Part shown: one piece after another, positions 33,658 through 41,666 of the stretch | Numbering within the stretch: the first letter of the stretch is position 1 | Layout: each line of letters opens with the position of its first letter | Assembly: GCF_032490495.1 (NCBI RefSeq) | Contig: NZ_JAVYJB010000009.1 | Location: 98,379 to 162,378 of the forward strand | DNA from: Pilosibacter fragilis | GTDB lineage: Bacteria > Bacillota > Clostridia > Lachnospirales > Lachnospiraceae | DNA length: 64,000 bases | Direction: 5' to 3' | Position numbers and translations under genes: made by a program | The notes under the pieces: model-generated | What the model was told of the DNA's origin: nothing | Database searches by the model: none | What the model saw: the letters and a program-made list of their open reading frames with translations, nothing else

Positions 33658-34563
33658 ATGAATACATCAATTGAATTTTGTATAAAGAAATTAAGCAAAA
33701 AATTTTATCAGAGGTATCCATCTAAAATGTATGAGGAAATTCTAAGTAAAGAGGATAGACCATATTCATGTCTTCTTGTTAAACAACATGGATACTTGAT
33801 ATGTGTACCGTTTCGGACTGAAATACGTCATAAATATGCGTATCATTTCCAAGCATCAGAAAGATCGAGAAAGCATCATTCGGGATTGGATTTTACAAAA
33901 GTGGTAATTGTCACCAATCAAGAATTTATAAACGAGGATATCACTGTTGTTGATCAGGACGAATACAAAGAAGTTATATATAATATTGAAAAGATAGTAG
34001 ATTCTGTGATAAAATTTGTTGATGATTATGTCGAACATATAAAAGGAATAAAAAAGCTTCATGAAAGAGAATTTGAACGTCGATATCATTTTTCATCATT
34101 AAAATACTTTAAGAGAGAATTGGGACTCAGTCAGAAAAAAGAACCGGAGGAAGAGGATATGCTGAGAGATAACGTAAAAAAATACTATCTGGAACAGGAT
34201 TACAATTGTGCGGAGACGATCTTAAGATGTATTGACGAGGAATACGGGATCGGTCTTACGGAAGATGATTTCAAGTTGGTCAGTGCGTTTGGCGGCGGCA
34301 TGGGATGCGGCTCCTCCTGCGGTGCATTATGCGGCGCAATGGCAGCGCTGGGACGGCTGACGGTGAAGACCCGTGCCCATGCAACCGATGGTTTTAAGGA
34401 TACATGCGCGGACCTTGTAGATGAATTCCGAAAGAAGCTTGGAAACACAGACTGCTCAGAGCTGGTAAAGATCTATAAGAAAGACGATGTGCGCTGTCTG
34501 GAAACTGTCTGTCTTGCAGCAGATGTGTTTGAAGAGTTTTATAAAAAGAACATTGCCAGATAG
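33658..34563 (+). CDS. ToxN/AbiQ-superfamily (CptN/TenpN-like) toxin fused in frame to a C_GCAxxG_C_C protein
   Basis: 301 residues. Residues 1 to about 160 look like a type III toxin endoribonuclease: FYQRYPSKMYEEIL, EDRPYSCLLVKQHGYLICVPFRT, HHSGLDFTKVVIV and terminal HFSSLKYFKRELGL. Normal toxins end about there. Here the frame continues through QKKEPEEED into a complete redox-type domain (168-301) with GGGMGCGSSCGALCGAMAALG. The toxin part is AT-rich and the second part is not, so the junction near 34140 looks like the edge of an acquired module. Whether the long product is made, or the second part starts separately at 34159, cannot be told from sequence. Confidence 0.7.
   Translation: MNTSIEFCIKKLSKKFYQRYPSKMYEEILSKEDRPYSCLLVKQHGYLICVPFRTEIRHKYAYHFQASERSRKHHSGLDFTKVVIVTNQEFINEDITVVDQDEYKEVIYNIEKIVDSVIKFVDDYVEHIKGIKKLHEREFERRYHFSSLKYFKRELGLSQKKEPEEEDMLRDNVKKYYLEQDYNCAETILRCIDEEYGIGLTEDDFKLVSAFGGGMGCGSSCGALCGAMAALGRLTVKTRAHATDGFKDTCADLVDEFRKKLGNTDCSELVKIYKKDDVRCLETVCLAADVFEEFYKKNIAR
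34159..34563 (+). CDS. C_GCAxxG_C_C family protein, likely ancestral start inside the fused frame
   Basis: 134 residues from ATG 34159. GGAGGAAGAGGAT just upstream is a full ribosome site, although it now lies inside the toxin reading frame. The protein has conserved cysteines (NCAETIL, GCGSSCGALCGA, DTCADL, TDCSELV, CLETVC) of the TIGR01909 C_GCAxxG_C_C family, probably a metal-binding or redox protein of unknown function. Confidence 0.65.
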   Translation: MLRDNVKKYYLEQDYNCAETILRCIDEEYGIGLTEDDFKLVSAFGGGMGCGSSCGALCGAMAALGRLTVKTRAHATDGFKDTCADLVDEFRKKLGNTDCSELVKIYKKDDVRCLETVCLAADVFEEFYKKNIAR

Positions 34564-34710
34564 GATCATGGCACCTGCAGGTCGGCTGCTTTTGAGCAAA
34601 ACCGGTCCATTCCCGGGGCAATTTATTTGTGAATATGTGGACAAAGGCACTAAGAATAAAAAAACCTGTGGATAACCTGCAAAAATCATGAAAAACCGCG
34701 GAAAATATAC

Positions 34711-34739
34711 TTGCATTAGCAGTATGCATATGCTATAAT
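34711..34739 (+). promoter_or_regulatory. Probable promoter of rpmE
   Basis: TTGCAT (34711-34716), a 17-bp spacer and TATAAT (34734-34739). The 110-nt leader contains a CTGTTC/GAACAG hairpin, possibly an autoregulatory ribosomal-protein leader. Confidence 0.65.
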
Positions 34740-34849
34740 TATTAAGCTGTTCTGGCGGAACAGGACATATGGCTGTAAAGCTGTATTATTTTTTATTAAC
34801 GTAACGTGACTGTCAGTCATGTACCAAAAATTTTAAAGAGGTGAAAATC

Positions 34850-35059
34850 ATGAAACAGGGAATCCACCCAAATTACTATCAGGCCAAGGTCGTTTGCAAC
34901 TGCGGTAATGAATTTGTAACTGGTTCTACCAAGAAAGACATTCACGTAGAAATCTGTTCCAAATGCCATTCATTCTATACTGGTCAGCAGAAGGCTGCTT
35001 CCGCTCGCGGACGTATCGAGATGTTCAACCGTAAGTATGGTATGAAAACAGACAAATAA
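34850..35059 (+). CDS. rpmE: 50S ribosomal protein L31
   Basis: 69 residues; ATG 34850 with GAGGTG upstream. Zinc-binding form of L31: CNC near residue 16-18 and CSKC near 37-40. KQGIHPNYYQ at the N-terminus and TGQQK in the C-terminal part are family hallmarks. Confidence 0.96.
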   Translation: MKQGIHPNYYQAKVVCNCGNEFVTGSTKKDIHVEICSKCHSFYTGQQKAASARGRIEMFNRKYGMKTDK

Positions 35060-35073
35060 GGTTTGATTAGTGA

Positions 35074-35116
35074 AAGGTTGAGCTTTTGGATAACTCTGAA
35101 AACTCAGCCTTTTTTG
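35074..35116 (+). terminator. Terminator of rpmE
   Basis: AAGGTTGAG pairs with CTCAGCCTT (one mismatch), followed by TTTTT. Confidence 0.75.
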
Positions 35117-35123
35117 TCATACA

Positions 35124-35282
35124 GGGAATCAAGGAGAAAAAATCAACGCAAGCTTGCTTGCAGGGGATTTTTTATCTTTGATTCCCGCACAAACATGAAC
35201 AAGCAGCCATTTTTCGTAAGAAAAATGAGCGGATTGTGAATGTTTGTGGAGAATCGCGGGAGCACAAAGTGCGGAGCGATTC
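35124..35282 (+). other. Run of three nested hairpins between rpmE and yqhQ
   Basis: Hairpin 1: GGGAATCAA (35124-35132) with TTGATTCCC (35178-35186), enclosing GCAAGC/GCTTGC. Hairpin 2: ACAAACAT (35189-35196) with ATGTTTGT (35240-35247), enclosing CATTTTTC/GAAAAATG. Hairpin 3: GAATCGC (35251-35257) with GCGATTC (35276-35282), enclosing GCAC/GTGC. There is no reading frame. It could be a structured leader of yqhQ, a small RNA or a degenerate repeat element. Confidence 0.5.
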
Positions 35283-35319
35283 GTGTATGACACTATGAGA
35301 CATATATGGAGGTAAAATC

Positions 35320-36321
35320 TTGAAATATTCCGGTATCGGGGGACAGGCAGTATTAGAGGGTATCATGATGAAGAACAAGGACAATTACGCCACGGCTGTC
35401 AGAAAGCCGGACGGCGAGATCGTTGTCAAGAAAGATACCTATGTGAGCATGACAGAAAAAGTAAAGTTTTTCTCCCTGCCGTTTGTGAGAGGAATCTTTA
35501 GTTTCGCGGACTCCATGATCCTGGGAATGCGTTCCCTGACATGGTCGGCAAGCTTCTTTGAGGACGATGAGGAGGACGAGGAGCCGGGAAAGTTCGAGAA
35601 ATTTTTGATCGATACATTTGGTGAAAAAGTAGATAATGTCGTTATGTCGGCGGTGATGGTATTCTCCATCTTTATGGCGATTGCGATCTTTATGGTACTC
35701 CCGCTTTTGATCGCGGGAATCTTCCGGAAATTTATCCACTCTGAGACTGTGATGGCGATTCTTGAAGGCTGTATCCGAATTGCGATTTTCATCACCTACA
35801 TTAAGGTGATCTCACGGATGGAGGACATCAAGCGGACGTTCATGTACCACGGATCGGAACATAAATGCATCAATTGCTTAGAGCATGGCCTTGTGCTCAA
35901 CGTGGAGAATGTAAGAAAAAGCTCCAAAGAGCATAAGCGCTGCGGAACGAGCTTTCTTCTGATCGTTATGGTGATCAGCATCCTGTTCTTCATGGTGGTC
36001 CGTGTAGATACGATCTGGCTTCGGATCGTCAGCCGGATCGTCCTGATCCCGGTGATCGCGGGTGTCTCCTATGAGGTGCTCCGCCTTGCAGGAACCAGCA
36101 ATTCGAAGATCATGGACATCGTCAGCCGTCCTGGCATGTGGATGCAGGGACTTACGACGAAAGAGCCGGATGATTCGATGATCGAGGTAGCGATCGTCGC
36201 GGTCGAGGCTGTGTTTGACTGGAAGAAATATCTGGAAGAAAATTTCCCGGAGCAGTATCCGGCAGGATATTTTGAGAGAGAAGATCAGACAGGGAAGAAC
36301 GCGCAGGAGATAACGGCATGA
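35320..36321 (+). CDS. yqhQ: DUF1385 membrane protein (YqhQ-like)
   Basis: 333 residues starting at TTG 35320, which has GGAGG 7 bases upstream. N-terminal GGQAVLEGIMMKNKDNYA and HGSEHKCINCLEHG are DUF1385 hallmarks. Four to five membrane segments in the middle. Translationally coupled by a 4-bp overlap to prmC; the yqhQ-prmC-prfA order is common in Clostridia. Function unknown. Confidence 0.88.
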   Translation: MKYSGIGGQAVLEGIMMKNKDNYATAVRKPDGEIVVKKDTYVSMTEKVKFFSLPFVRGIFSFADSMILGMRSLTWSASFFEDDEEDEEPGKFEKFLIDTFGEKVDNVVMSAVMVFSIFMAIAIFMVLPLLIAGIFRKFIHSETVMAILEGCIRIAIFITYIKVISRMEDIKRTFMYHGSEHKCINCLEHGLVLNVENVRKSSKEHKRCGTSFLLIVMVISILFFMVVRVDTIWLRIVSRIVLIPVIAGVSYEVLRLAGTSNSKIMDIVSRPGMWMQGLTTKEPDDSMIEVAIVAVEAVFDWKKYLEENFPEQYPAGYFEREDQTGKNAQEITA

Positions 36322-37469
36322 GCGAGATGAAGAACGCTGTCGGGGCTGGAACAGGTCGGTCTGGAGATGATCTATGCGCGGGAAATAGTGTGCGTGAATT
36401 TAAGATCTGGGCAGATGTCCTAAACTACGGAAAAAAGATCTTAAAGAATGCGGGGATCGCGGAGGCGGATCTTGACGCCTGGTATCTGTTTGAGCAGAGC
36501 TTCGGGATCTCCAGGGCGCAGTATTTTCTTTGCGCAAGGGAGAACATTGTCGGAAGCACGGCACAGAAGATCGCTGTGCAGGAGCAGCACGGAGATCTTT
36601 TAGAGAGCGGTAACGCGCTGGAATGTGCAGAACTGTGGCTGAAAGAGAAACTGTCAGTGTATGAGAGCGCACTGAAAAAACGCGCAGCCCGCATTCCTCT
36701 GCAGCAGATCATAGGGCGGCAGGAGTTCATGGGACTCACGTTTTTTGTCAATGAGCATGTTCTGATCCCGAGACAGGATACGGAAACGCTGGTGGAGCTT
36801 GTGCTGCAGGAGCAGAAGGATAAGGATATTTCGATCCTTGATATGTGTACCGGATCCGGCTGTATTGCGGTGAGCCTGAAGAAGCTTGGCGGGTATGCGC
36901 ATGTGGAAGGCGCGGATATCTCAGAGGAAGCGCTGAAGGTTGCAAGAAAAAATGCAGCAGAGATCCTCAAAGAACATCCGGAAACGCTGACTGATGCGTT
37001 TGAACAGAACAAGGCCGTTCCGGAAGAGAATTGTCTGATGGCGTCTGGCCATCAGAAGCAATATGACGATTCTGAACAATGTATGATGTTGAATGCGGGC
37101 GTGAGCTTCCGCCACAGTGACATGTTCAGCGCTTTTCCGGAGACAGAACCGTTCGATGTGATCGTCTCCAACCCACCCTACATCCCCAGCGCAGTTATCG
37201 AAGAGCTGGAACCGGAAGTGCGGGACCATGAACCCCGGGGTGCCCTTGACGGGACCGCGGACGGGCTTTATTTTTACAGAATTCTGGCAGAAGAATGTGC
37301 CAAACATCTGACGCCGGGAGGACATGTGTATTTTGAAATCGGATATGACCAGGGGATGGCGGTGAAGGAACTGCTGGATAACCATGGTTTTAAGGATACA
37401 AGAGTGATTCAGGATCTGGCAGGAAAAGACCGCGTCGTGTGCGGAGCCTGGCAGACCGCAGGTGTATGA
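36318..37469 (+). CDS. prmC: Release-factor glutamine N5-methyltransferase
   Basis: 383 residues, longer than the usual 280. SAM-binding motif DMCTGSGCIAVSL and catalytic VSNPPYIPS are intact, with RIPLQQIIGRQEFMGL and the DHEPRGALDG loop. The extra length comes from an N-terminal extension and two inserts, one before the RIPLQ motif and one of about 40 residues between SAM-motif and NPPY. Methylates the GGQ glutamine of release factors and stands directly before prfA. Confidence 0.92.
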   Translation: MSEMKNAVGAGTGRSGDDLCAGNSVREFKIWADVLNYGKKILKNAGIAEADLDAWYLFEQSFGISRAQYFLCARENIVGSTAQKIAVQEQHGDLLESGNALECAELWLKEKLSVYESALKKRAARIPLQQIIGRQEFMGLTFFVNEHVLIPRQDTETLVELVLQEQKDKDISILDMCTGSGCIAVSLKKLGGYAHVEGADISEEALKVARKNAAEILKEHPETLTDAFEQNKAVPEENCLMASGHQKQYDDSEQCMMLNAGVSFRHSDMFSAFPETEPFDVIVSNPPYIPSAVIEELEPEVRDHEPRGALDGTADGLYFYRILAEECAKHLTPGGHVYFEIGYDQGMAVKELLDNHGFKDTRVIQDLAGKDRVVCGAWQTAGV

Positions 37470-37482
37470 GGAGGTTTTATAG

Positions 37483-38556
37483 ATGTTTGACCGTTTGGAT
37501 GACATGTTACGGCATTACGAAGAACTGATGCTGGAATTAAATAACCCGTCGGTGGCGGAAGACCAGAGAAAATTCCGCAAGCTGATGAAGGAGCAGGCAG
37601 ACCTGGCGCCGATCGTTGACGCCTACAAGCAGTATAAGCAGGCGAAACAGGATGTCGAGGACAGCCTGGCGCTTCTCGACGAGGAGAGCGACGAGGAGAT
37701 GAAGGAACTCGCGAAGGAAGAGCTTGCCGATGCGAAGAAGAGGATCGAGGAGCTGGAACAGGAGTTAAAGATCCTGCTTCTTCCGAAAGACCCGAACGAT
37801 GAGAAGAACGTTATCGTTGAGATCCGTGCCGGTGCAGGCGGAGACGAGGCGGCGTTATTCGCTTCCGAGTTATACCGCATGTACGTGCACTATGCGGAGA
37901 GCCAGCACTGGAAGACAGAGATGATCAACGTCAGTGAGAGTGGAATCGGTGGAATGAAGGAAGTGGAATTCATGATCACGGGACATGGCGCTTACTCCAA
38001 GTTAAAATATGAGAGCGGTGTTCACCGTGTACAGCGTGTCCCGGAGACAGAGTCCGGCGGACGGATCCATACCTCTACCGCAACCGTTGCGATCATGCCG
38101 GAGGCAGAAGAGTTTGACGTTGTGATTGATGATAAGGATATCCGTATCGATGTTATGCGTGCGTCTGGTAACGGCGGACAGTGTGTCAACACCACTGACT
38201 CCGCGGTACGTTTAACTCACATTCCGACAGGAATCGTGATCTACAGCCAGACAGAAAAATCCCAGCTGCAGAATAAGGAAAAAGCCTTCCGCTTACTGCG
38301 TTCCAAGTTATATGATATGGAGCTTGAGAGACGTCAGAATGAGGAAGCGGCAGAGCGTCGCAGCCAGATCGGTACCGGCGACCGCTCCGAGAAGATCCGT
38401 ACCTACAACTTCCCGCAGGGACGTGTGACAGACCACAGGATCAAGCTGACACTCTATAAGATCGATGCCATCATGGACGGCGATATTCAGGAACTGATCG
38501 ACAGCCTGATCGCAGCAGACCAGGCGGCGAAGCTTGCAAAAATGAATGAGAACTAA
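37483..38556 (+). CDS. prfA: Peptide chain release factor 1
   Basis: 357 residues. GGQ motif at 231-233 in SGNGGQCVNTTDSAVRLTH; the N-terminal coiled domain and central anticodon-recognition domain are of normal length. Reads UAA and UAG. 13 bp after prmC, whose product modifies Q233. Confidence 0.96.
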   Translation: MFDRLDDMLRHYEELMLELNNPSVAEDQRKFRKLMKEQADLAPIVDAYKQYKQAKQDVEDSLALLDEESDEEMKELAKEELADAKKRIEELEQELKILLLPKDPNDEKNVIVEIRAGAGGDEAALFASELYRMYVHYAESQHWKTEMINVSESGIGGMKEVEFMITGHGAYSKLKYESGVHRVQRVPETESGGRIHTSTATVAIMPEAEEFDVVIDDKDIRIDVMRASGNGGQCVNTTDSAVRLTHIPTGIVIYSQTEKSQLQNKEKAFRLLRSKLYDMELERRQNEEAAERRSQIGTGDRSEKIRTYNFPQGRVTDHRIKLTLYKIDAIMDGDIQELIDSLIAADQAAKLAKMNEN

Positions 38557-38560
38557 TTAA

Positions 38561-38602
38561 AAAATACCTTCGAGGATCAAAATGATCTTTGAAGGTATTT
38601 TT
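38561..38602 (+). terminator. Terminator of the yqhQ-prmC-prfA operon
   Basis: AAAATACCTTC and GAAGGTATTTT form a perfect stem with inner GATC/GATC pairing, followed by TT. Confidence 0.85.
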
Positions 38603-38605
38603 TAC

Positions 38606-38690
38606 CTCAGTCGAGAAGACTCCCGCCTCTTCAGGTGGTGAGTCATAACAGATTAGTCTCAGTGGGAGTTAGGTCTCCGACTGAGAGAGA
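38606..38690. other. Inverted-repeat segment resembling an IS200/IS605 right end
   Basis: CTCAGTCG near 38608 and CGACTGAG near 38678 bracket a small hairpin of the CCCGCCT-CTTC-AGGTGG type. Such hairpins are common at the tnpB-side end of IS605-like elements. No tnpA or tnpB remains, so the assignment is weak. Confidence 0.3.
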
Positions 38691-38782
38691 CGCTCCGCGA
38701 GGATGCGCAGTGATTCTGTAAAGAATATGTCAGCTTGCGCTGACCAGAATTACGCGTCAAGTCTCATGGACGTTCGACTTGA
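38689..38782 (+). repeat. REP-like dispersed repeat, copy C
   Basis: GACGCTCCGCGAGGATGCGC, then GTGATTCTG with inner GTCAGC/GCTGAC and CAGAATTACGCG, and the tail GGACGTTCGACTTG; closely matches copy B in reverse complement. Confidence 0.75.
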
Positions 38783-38811
38783 AAAAATGGGAAATTCCAA
38801 GAAATTCCCTA
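38782..38811 (-). terminator. Terminator of the MATE gene
   Basis: On the minus strand a GGGAATTT...AAATTTCCC-type imperfect hairpin is followed by TTTTTT. Confidence 0.6.
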
Positions 38812-38833
38812 TTTCACAAAAGGCACATTCTCT

Positions 38834-40171
38834 TTATGAGAAAATAATCTTCTGCCACCGTCCGCTCTTATACCTGCAGACAAAGAAGATCCCGCGGACA
38901 AGCCAGTCGATGGTCATAGCAACCCAGACACCGAAGATTCCCATATGGAACACCATGGTCAGCAGGTAGCTGAAACCAAACCGGAACACCCACATGGAGA
39001 TGATGGAGAGCACCATGGTGACCTTCACATCCGCCGCGGCGCGCAGCGTATTCGGCAGCGTGAAGGACAGCGGCCAGATCGTCACAACGCAGGCAGCATG
39101 ATACAGGATAATATCGTTTGCATACTGGGCGGCCTCGTCGGAGAGATTGTAGACCGACAGGATAAACGGCAGCGCCAGGATCACGATGAGGTTTGATGCG
39201 ATCAGGCAGAGATACTCCACGCGCATCATATGCTTTGTGTAATATTTTACCTGCTCGAAATCTCCCGCGCCGACGCACTGGGCGCAGACCGTGAGAAGTG
39301 CAAAGCCGAAGGACATGCCGGGCAGGATCGCAAAGTTCGCGATATTATTGCCGACCGCGTTCGCTGCCAGGGATGCGGTTCCGAGACCGGAGACGAGACT
39401 TAAAACGGCGATCTTTCCAAGCTGGAACATACTGTTCTCCAGGCCGTTCGGAATTCCGATATAGAGGATCTTTTTCAGTACATTCCACTTGATCTTAAAC
39501 GGGTATGGGTGCAAAATGTGAAGTTCATGTTCCTGGTTGTTTAACAAAATAAGAATCACCACGCAGGCAACACCTCGGGACACGACCGTTGGGATCGCAA
39601 CGCCCTCGACACCGCGGTGGAATCCGAAGATTAAAAGTGCGTTTCCGAATACATTGATGGAGTTCATGAGTAGTGAGGTCTTCATGGCGATATTGGAATT
39701 TCCCATAGCACGGAAGATCGCGGCTCCCGCATTGTACATGGCGATCATCGGGATGGAAGACAGGACGATCAGCAGGTAGGTACGACTGTCCTTCATGACT
39801 TCCGGCTCGATCTTTCCGAATACATGGTACAGGATCACGTTCTGTCCGAGGTAGCCGAGAATCATAATAAAGATCGAGAACAGGAATGTGAAGTTAAAAA
39901 GCTGGGCGGTCGCTTCGCAGCCGGTTTTCGGATCTTTTCTTCCAAGATACTGTCCGGCAATCACCGCACCGCCGGTGGCGAGAGCCGTGAAGATATTGAT
40001 GATGAGAAGCATGACCGTGTCGACCAGGGAAACACCGGAGACGGCTGCCTCCCCGACCCGCGCGACCATGATGGAGTCGGAAAGACCGACGGCGACCTGT
40101 AGAAACTGATCCACGATCAGGGGGATGATCAGGCGCACCAGGTCGTTCCGGCTGAAAAGACGATTATTCAT
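38834..40171 (-). CDS. MATE family efflux transporter
   Basis: 445 residues from ATG 40171. GGAGG lies 12 bases before that codon but directly abuts ATG 40183, so 40171 is preferred. Twelve hydrophobic segments in two homologous halves. Typical text: IVDQFLQVAVGLSDSIMVARVG at the N-terminus and GLENSMFQLGKIAV in the second half. Na+- or H+-driven export of drugs or metabolites; substrate unknown. Confidence 0.9.
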   Translation of the reverse strand: MNNRLFSRNDLVRLIIPLIVDQFLQVAVGLSDSIMVARVGEAAVSGVSLVDTVMLLIINIFTALATGGAVIAGQYLGRKDPKTGCEATAQLFNFTFLFSIFIMILGYLGQNVILYHVFGKIEPEVMKDSRTYLLIVLSSIPMIAMYNAGAAIFRAMGNSNIAMKTSLLMNSINVFGNALLIFGFHRGVEGVAIPTVVSRGVACVVILILLNNQEHELHILHPYPFKIKWNVLKKILYIGIPNGLENSMFQLGKIAVLSLVSGLGTASLAANAVGNNIANFAILPGMSFGFALLTVCAQCVGAGDFEQVKYYTKHMMRVEYLCLIASNLIVILALPFILSVYNLSDEAAQYANDIILYHAACVVTIWPLSFTLPNTLRAAADVKVTMVLSIISMWVFRFGFSYLLTMVFHMGIFGVWVAMTIDWLVRGIFFVCRYKSGRWQKIIFS

Positions 40172-40402
40172 ATGTAGATACATCCTCCAGAAAAAAATAT
40201 AATATAGGTTCTAACATATTTTTATAAGATTTGCAATTGGGAAAAGTTACGGTTTTTAAGTATGGTCCTATGGTATGATTTCAGCGAATTTTCTTAAACA
40301 AAGGGATAGTCTATAAGAATATTTAAGAATAGAACTGCAAAGGGAAATGAATGTCGAAGAAGGTGCAGGGGCAGTTAAGAAAAGAGTCAGGAGGAAAAAC
40401 AG

Positions 40403-40438
40403 ATGTCTGCAGAGGAAAACGGACAGCGAACATTATAG
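40403..40438 (+). CDS. 11-codon ORF with strong ribosome site
   Basis: MSAEENGQRTL after AGGAGGAAAAACAG. It may be a leader peptide or the severed start of a lost gene. The promoter of rfbA lies downstream of it. The rest of the 430-bp gap upstream of rfbA shows no other gene. Confidence 0.3.
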   Translation: MSAEENGQRTL

Positions 40439-40519
40439 GTATGATGTGAAATATGGGGAAATTATAAAAAATCCACAAAAATCTTCATGTTTTTTAAGAG
40501 AATTATAAGAGGAAGTACC

Positions 40520-40548
40520 TTTAAAAGAAAAGGCATTTATGCTATAAT
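40520..40548 (+). promoter_or_regulatory. Probable promoter of the rfb operon
   Basis: TTTAAA (40520-40525), a 17-bp spacer and TATAAT (40543-40548), 53 bp upstream of rfbA. Confidence 0.65.
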
Positions 40549-40601
40549 GACCCCAGTATAGGGCGTAGTGTGCCCAAAAACAGATGAGAAAAGGAGAGCA
40601 T

Positions 40602-41504
40602 ATGAAAGGAATCATACTTGCCGGCGGAAGCGGCACAAGACTGTATCCGCTCACTAAGGTAACTTCCAAACAGCTTTTACCAATTTATGATAAACCAATG
40701 ATCTATTATCCGTTATCCGTGCTGATGAACGCAGGAATCAGAGATATCCTCATCATCTCCACACCGGACGATACCCCGAGATTCGAGGCACTGTTAGGTG
40801 ACGGAAAGCAGTTCGGCGTGAACTTATCCTACGCCGTACAGCCGAGCCCGGACGGACTTGCCCAGGCCTTCATCATCGGTGAAAAATTCATCAATGGTGA
40901 CTCTGTTGCGATGATCTTAGGAGATAATATCTTCCACGGACAGGGCTTAAAGAAGCGTCTCCGCGCAGCAGCAGAGAAGGAGAAAGGCGCCACTGTATTC
41001 GGCTACTATGTCGATGATCCGGAGCGTTTCGGTATCGTTGAGTTCGACGAGACAGGAAAGGCGATCTCTATCGAGGAGAAGCCGGAGAAGCCGAAGTCCA
41101 ACTACTGCGTAACCGGTCTTTATTTCTACGACAACCGCGTTGTGGAGTACGCAAAGAACTTAAAACCATCCGCAAGAGGCGAGCTTGAGATCACAGACCT
41201 TAACCGGATCTATCTTGAGAATGGTGAGCTTGATGTAACACTCTTAGGTCAGGGCTTCACATGGCTGGATACCGGTACCCACGAGTCCTTAGTTGAGGCC
41301 ACAAACTTCGTTAAGACCATCGAGACCCACCAGCACAGAAAGATCGCGTGCCTGGAAGAGATCGCCTACACAAACGGCTGGATCTCCAAGGAAGAGGTTA
41401 TGGCCGCATACGAGATCTACAAGAAGAACCAGTATGGCCAGTACTTAAAGGATGTTATCGACGGAAAATATATCGACAAACTGCCGGGACACGCAGATAA
41501 GTAA
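40602..41504 (+). CDS. rfbA: Glucose-1-phosphate thymidylyltransferase
   Basis: 300 residues from ATG 40602 with AAGGAGAG upstream. Makes dTDP-glucose, first step of dTDP-L-rhamnose synthesis. MKGIILAGGSGTRLYPLT is the nucleotidyl-transferase loop; QPSPDGLAQAFIIG, LGDNIFHG and TWLDTGTHESL are RmlA hallmarks. Confidence 0.96.
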   Translation: MKGIILAGGSGTRLYPLTKVTSKQLLPIYDKPMIYYPLSVLMNAGIRDILIISTPDDTPRFEALLGDGKQFGVNLSYAVQPSPDGLAQAFIIGEKFINGDSVAMILGDNIFHGQGLKKRLRAAAEKEKGATVFGYYVDDPERFGIVEFDETGKAISIEEKPEKPKSNYCVTGLYFYDNRVVEYAKNLKPSARGELEITDLNRIYLENGELDVTLLGQGFTWLDTGTHESLVEATNFVKTIETHQHRKIACLEEIAYTNGWISKEEVMAAYEIYKKNQYGQYLKDVIDGKYIDKLPGHADK

Positions 41505-41666
41505 AACGAAAAGAGACAACAGGATTTCAGCGCACTCACGCCCAAATACAAAGCGTTTGAGTGAAAGCTTCTGAATTGATACAGGAAAGGATGGAACATG
41601 AGCTGAGTGTATTTCTGTATGAAAATTTTGCAGTCAGGATCATGTTCATGAAGGAGAAATAAACAC

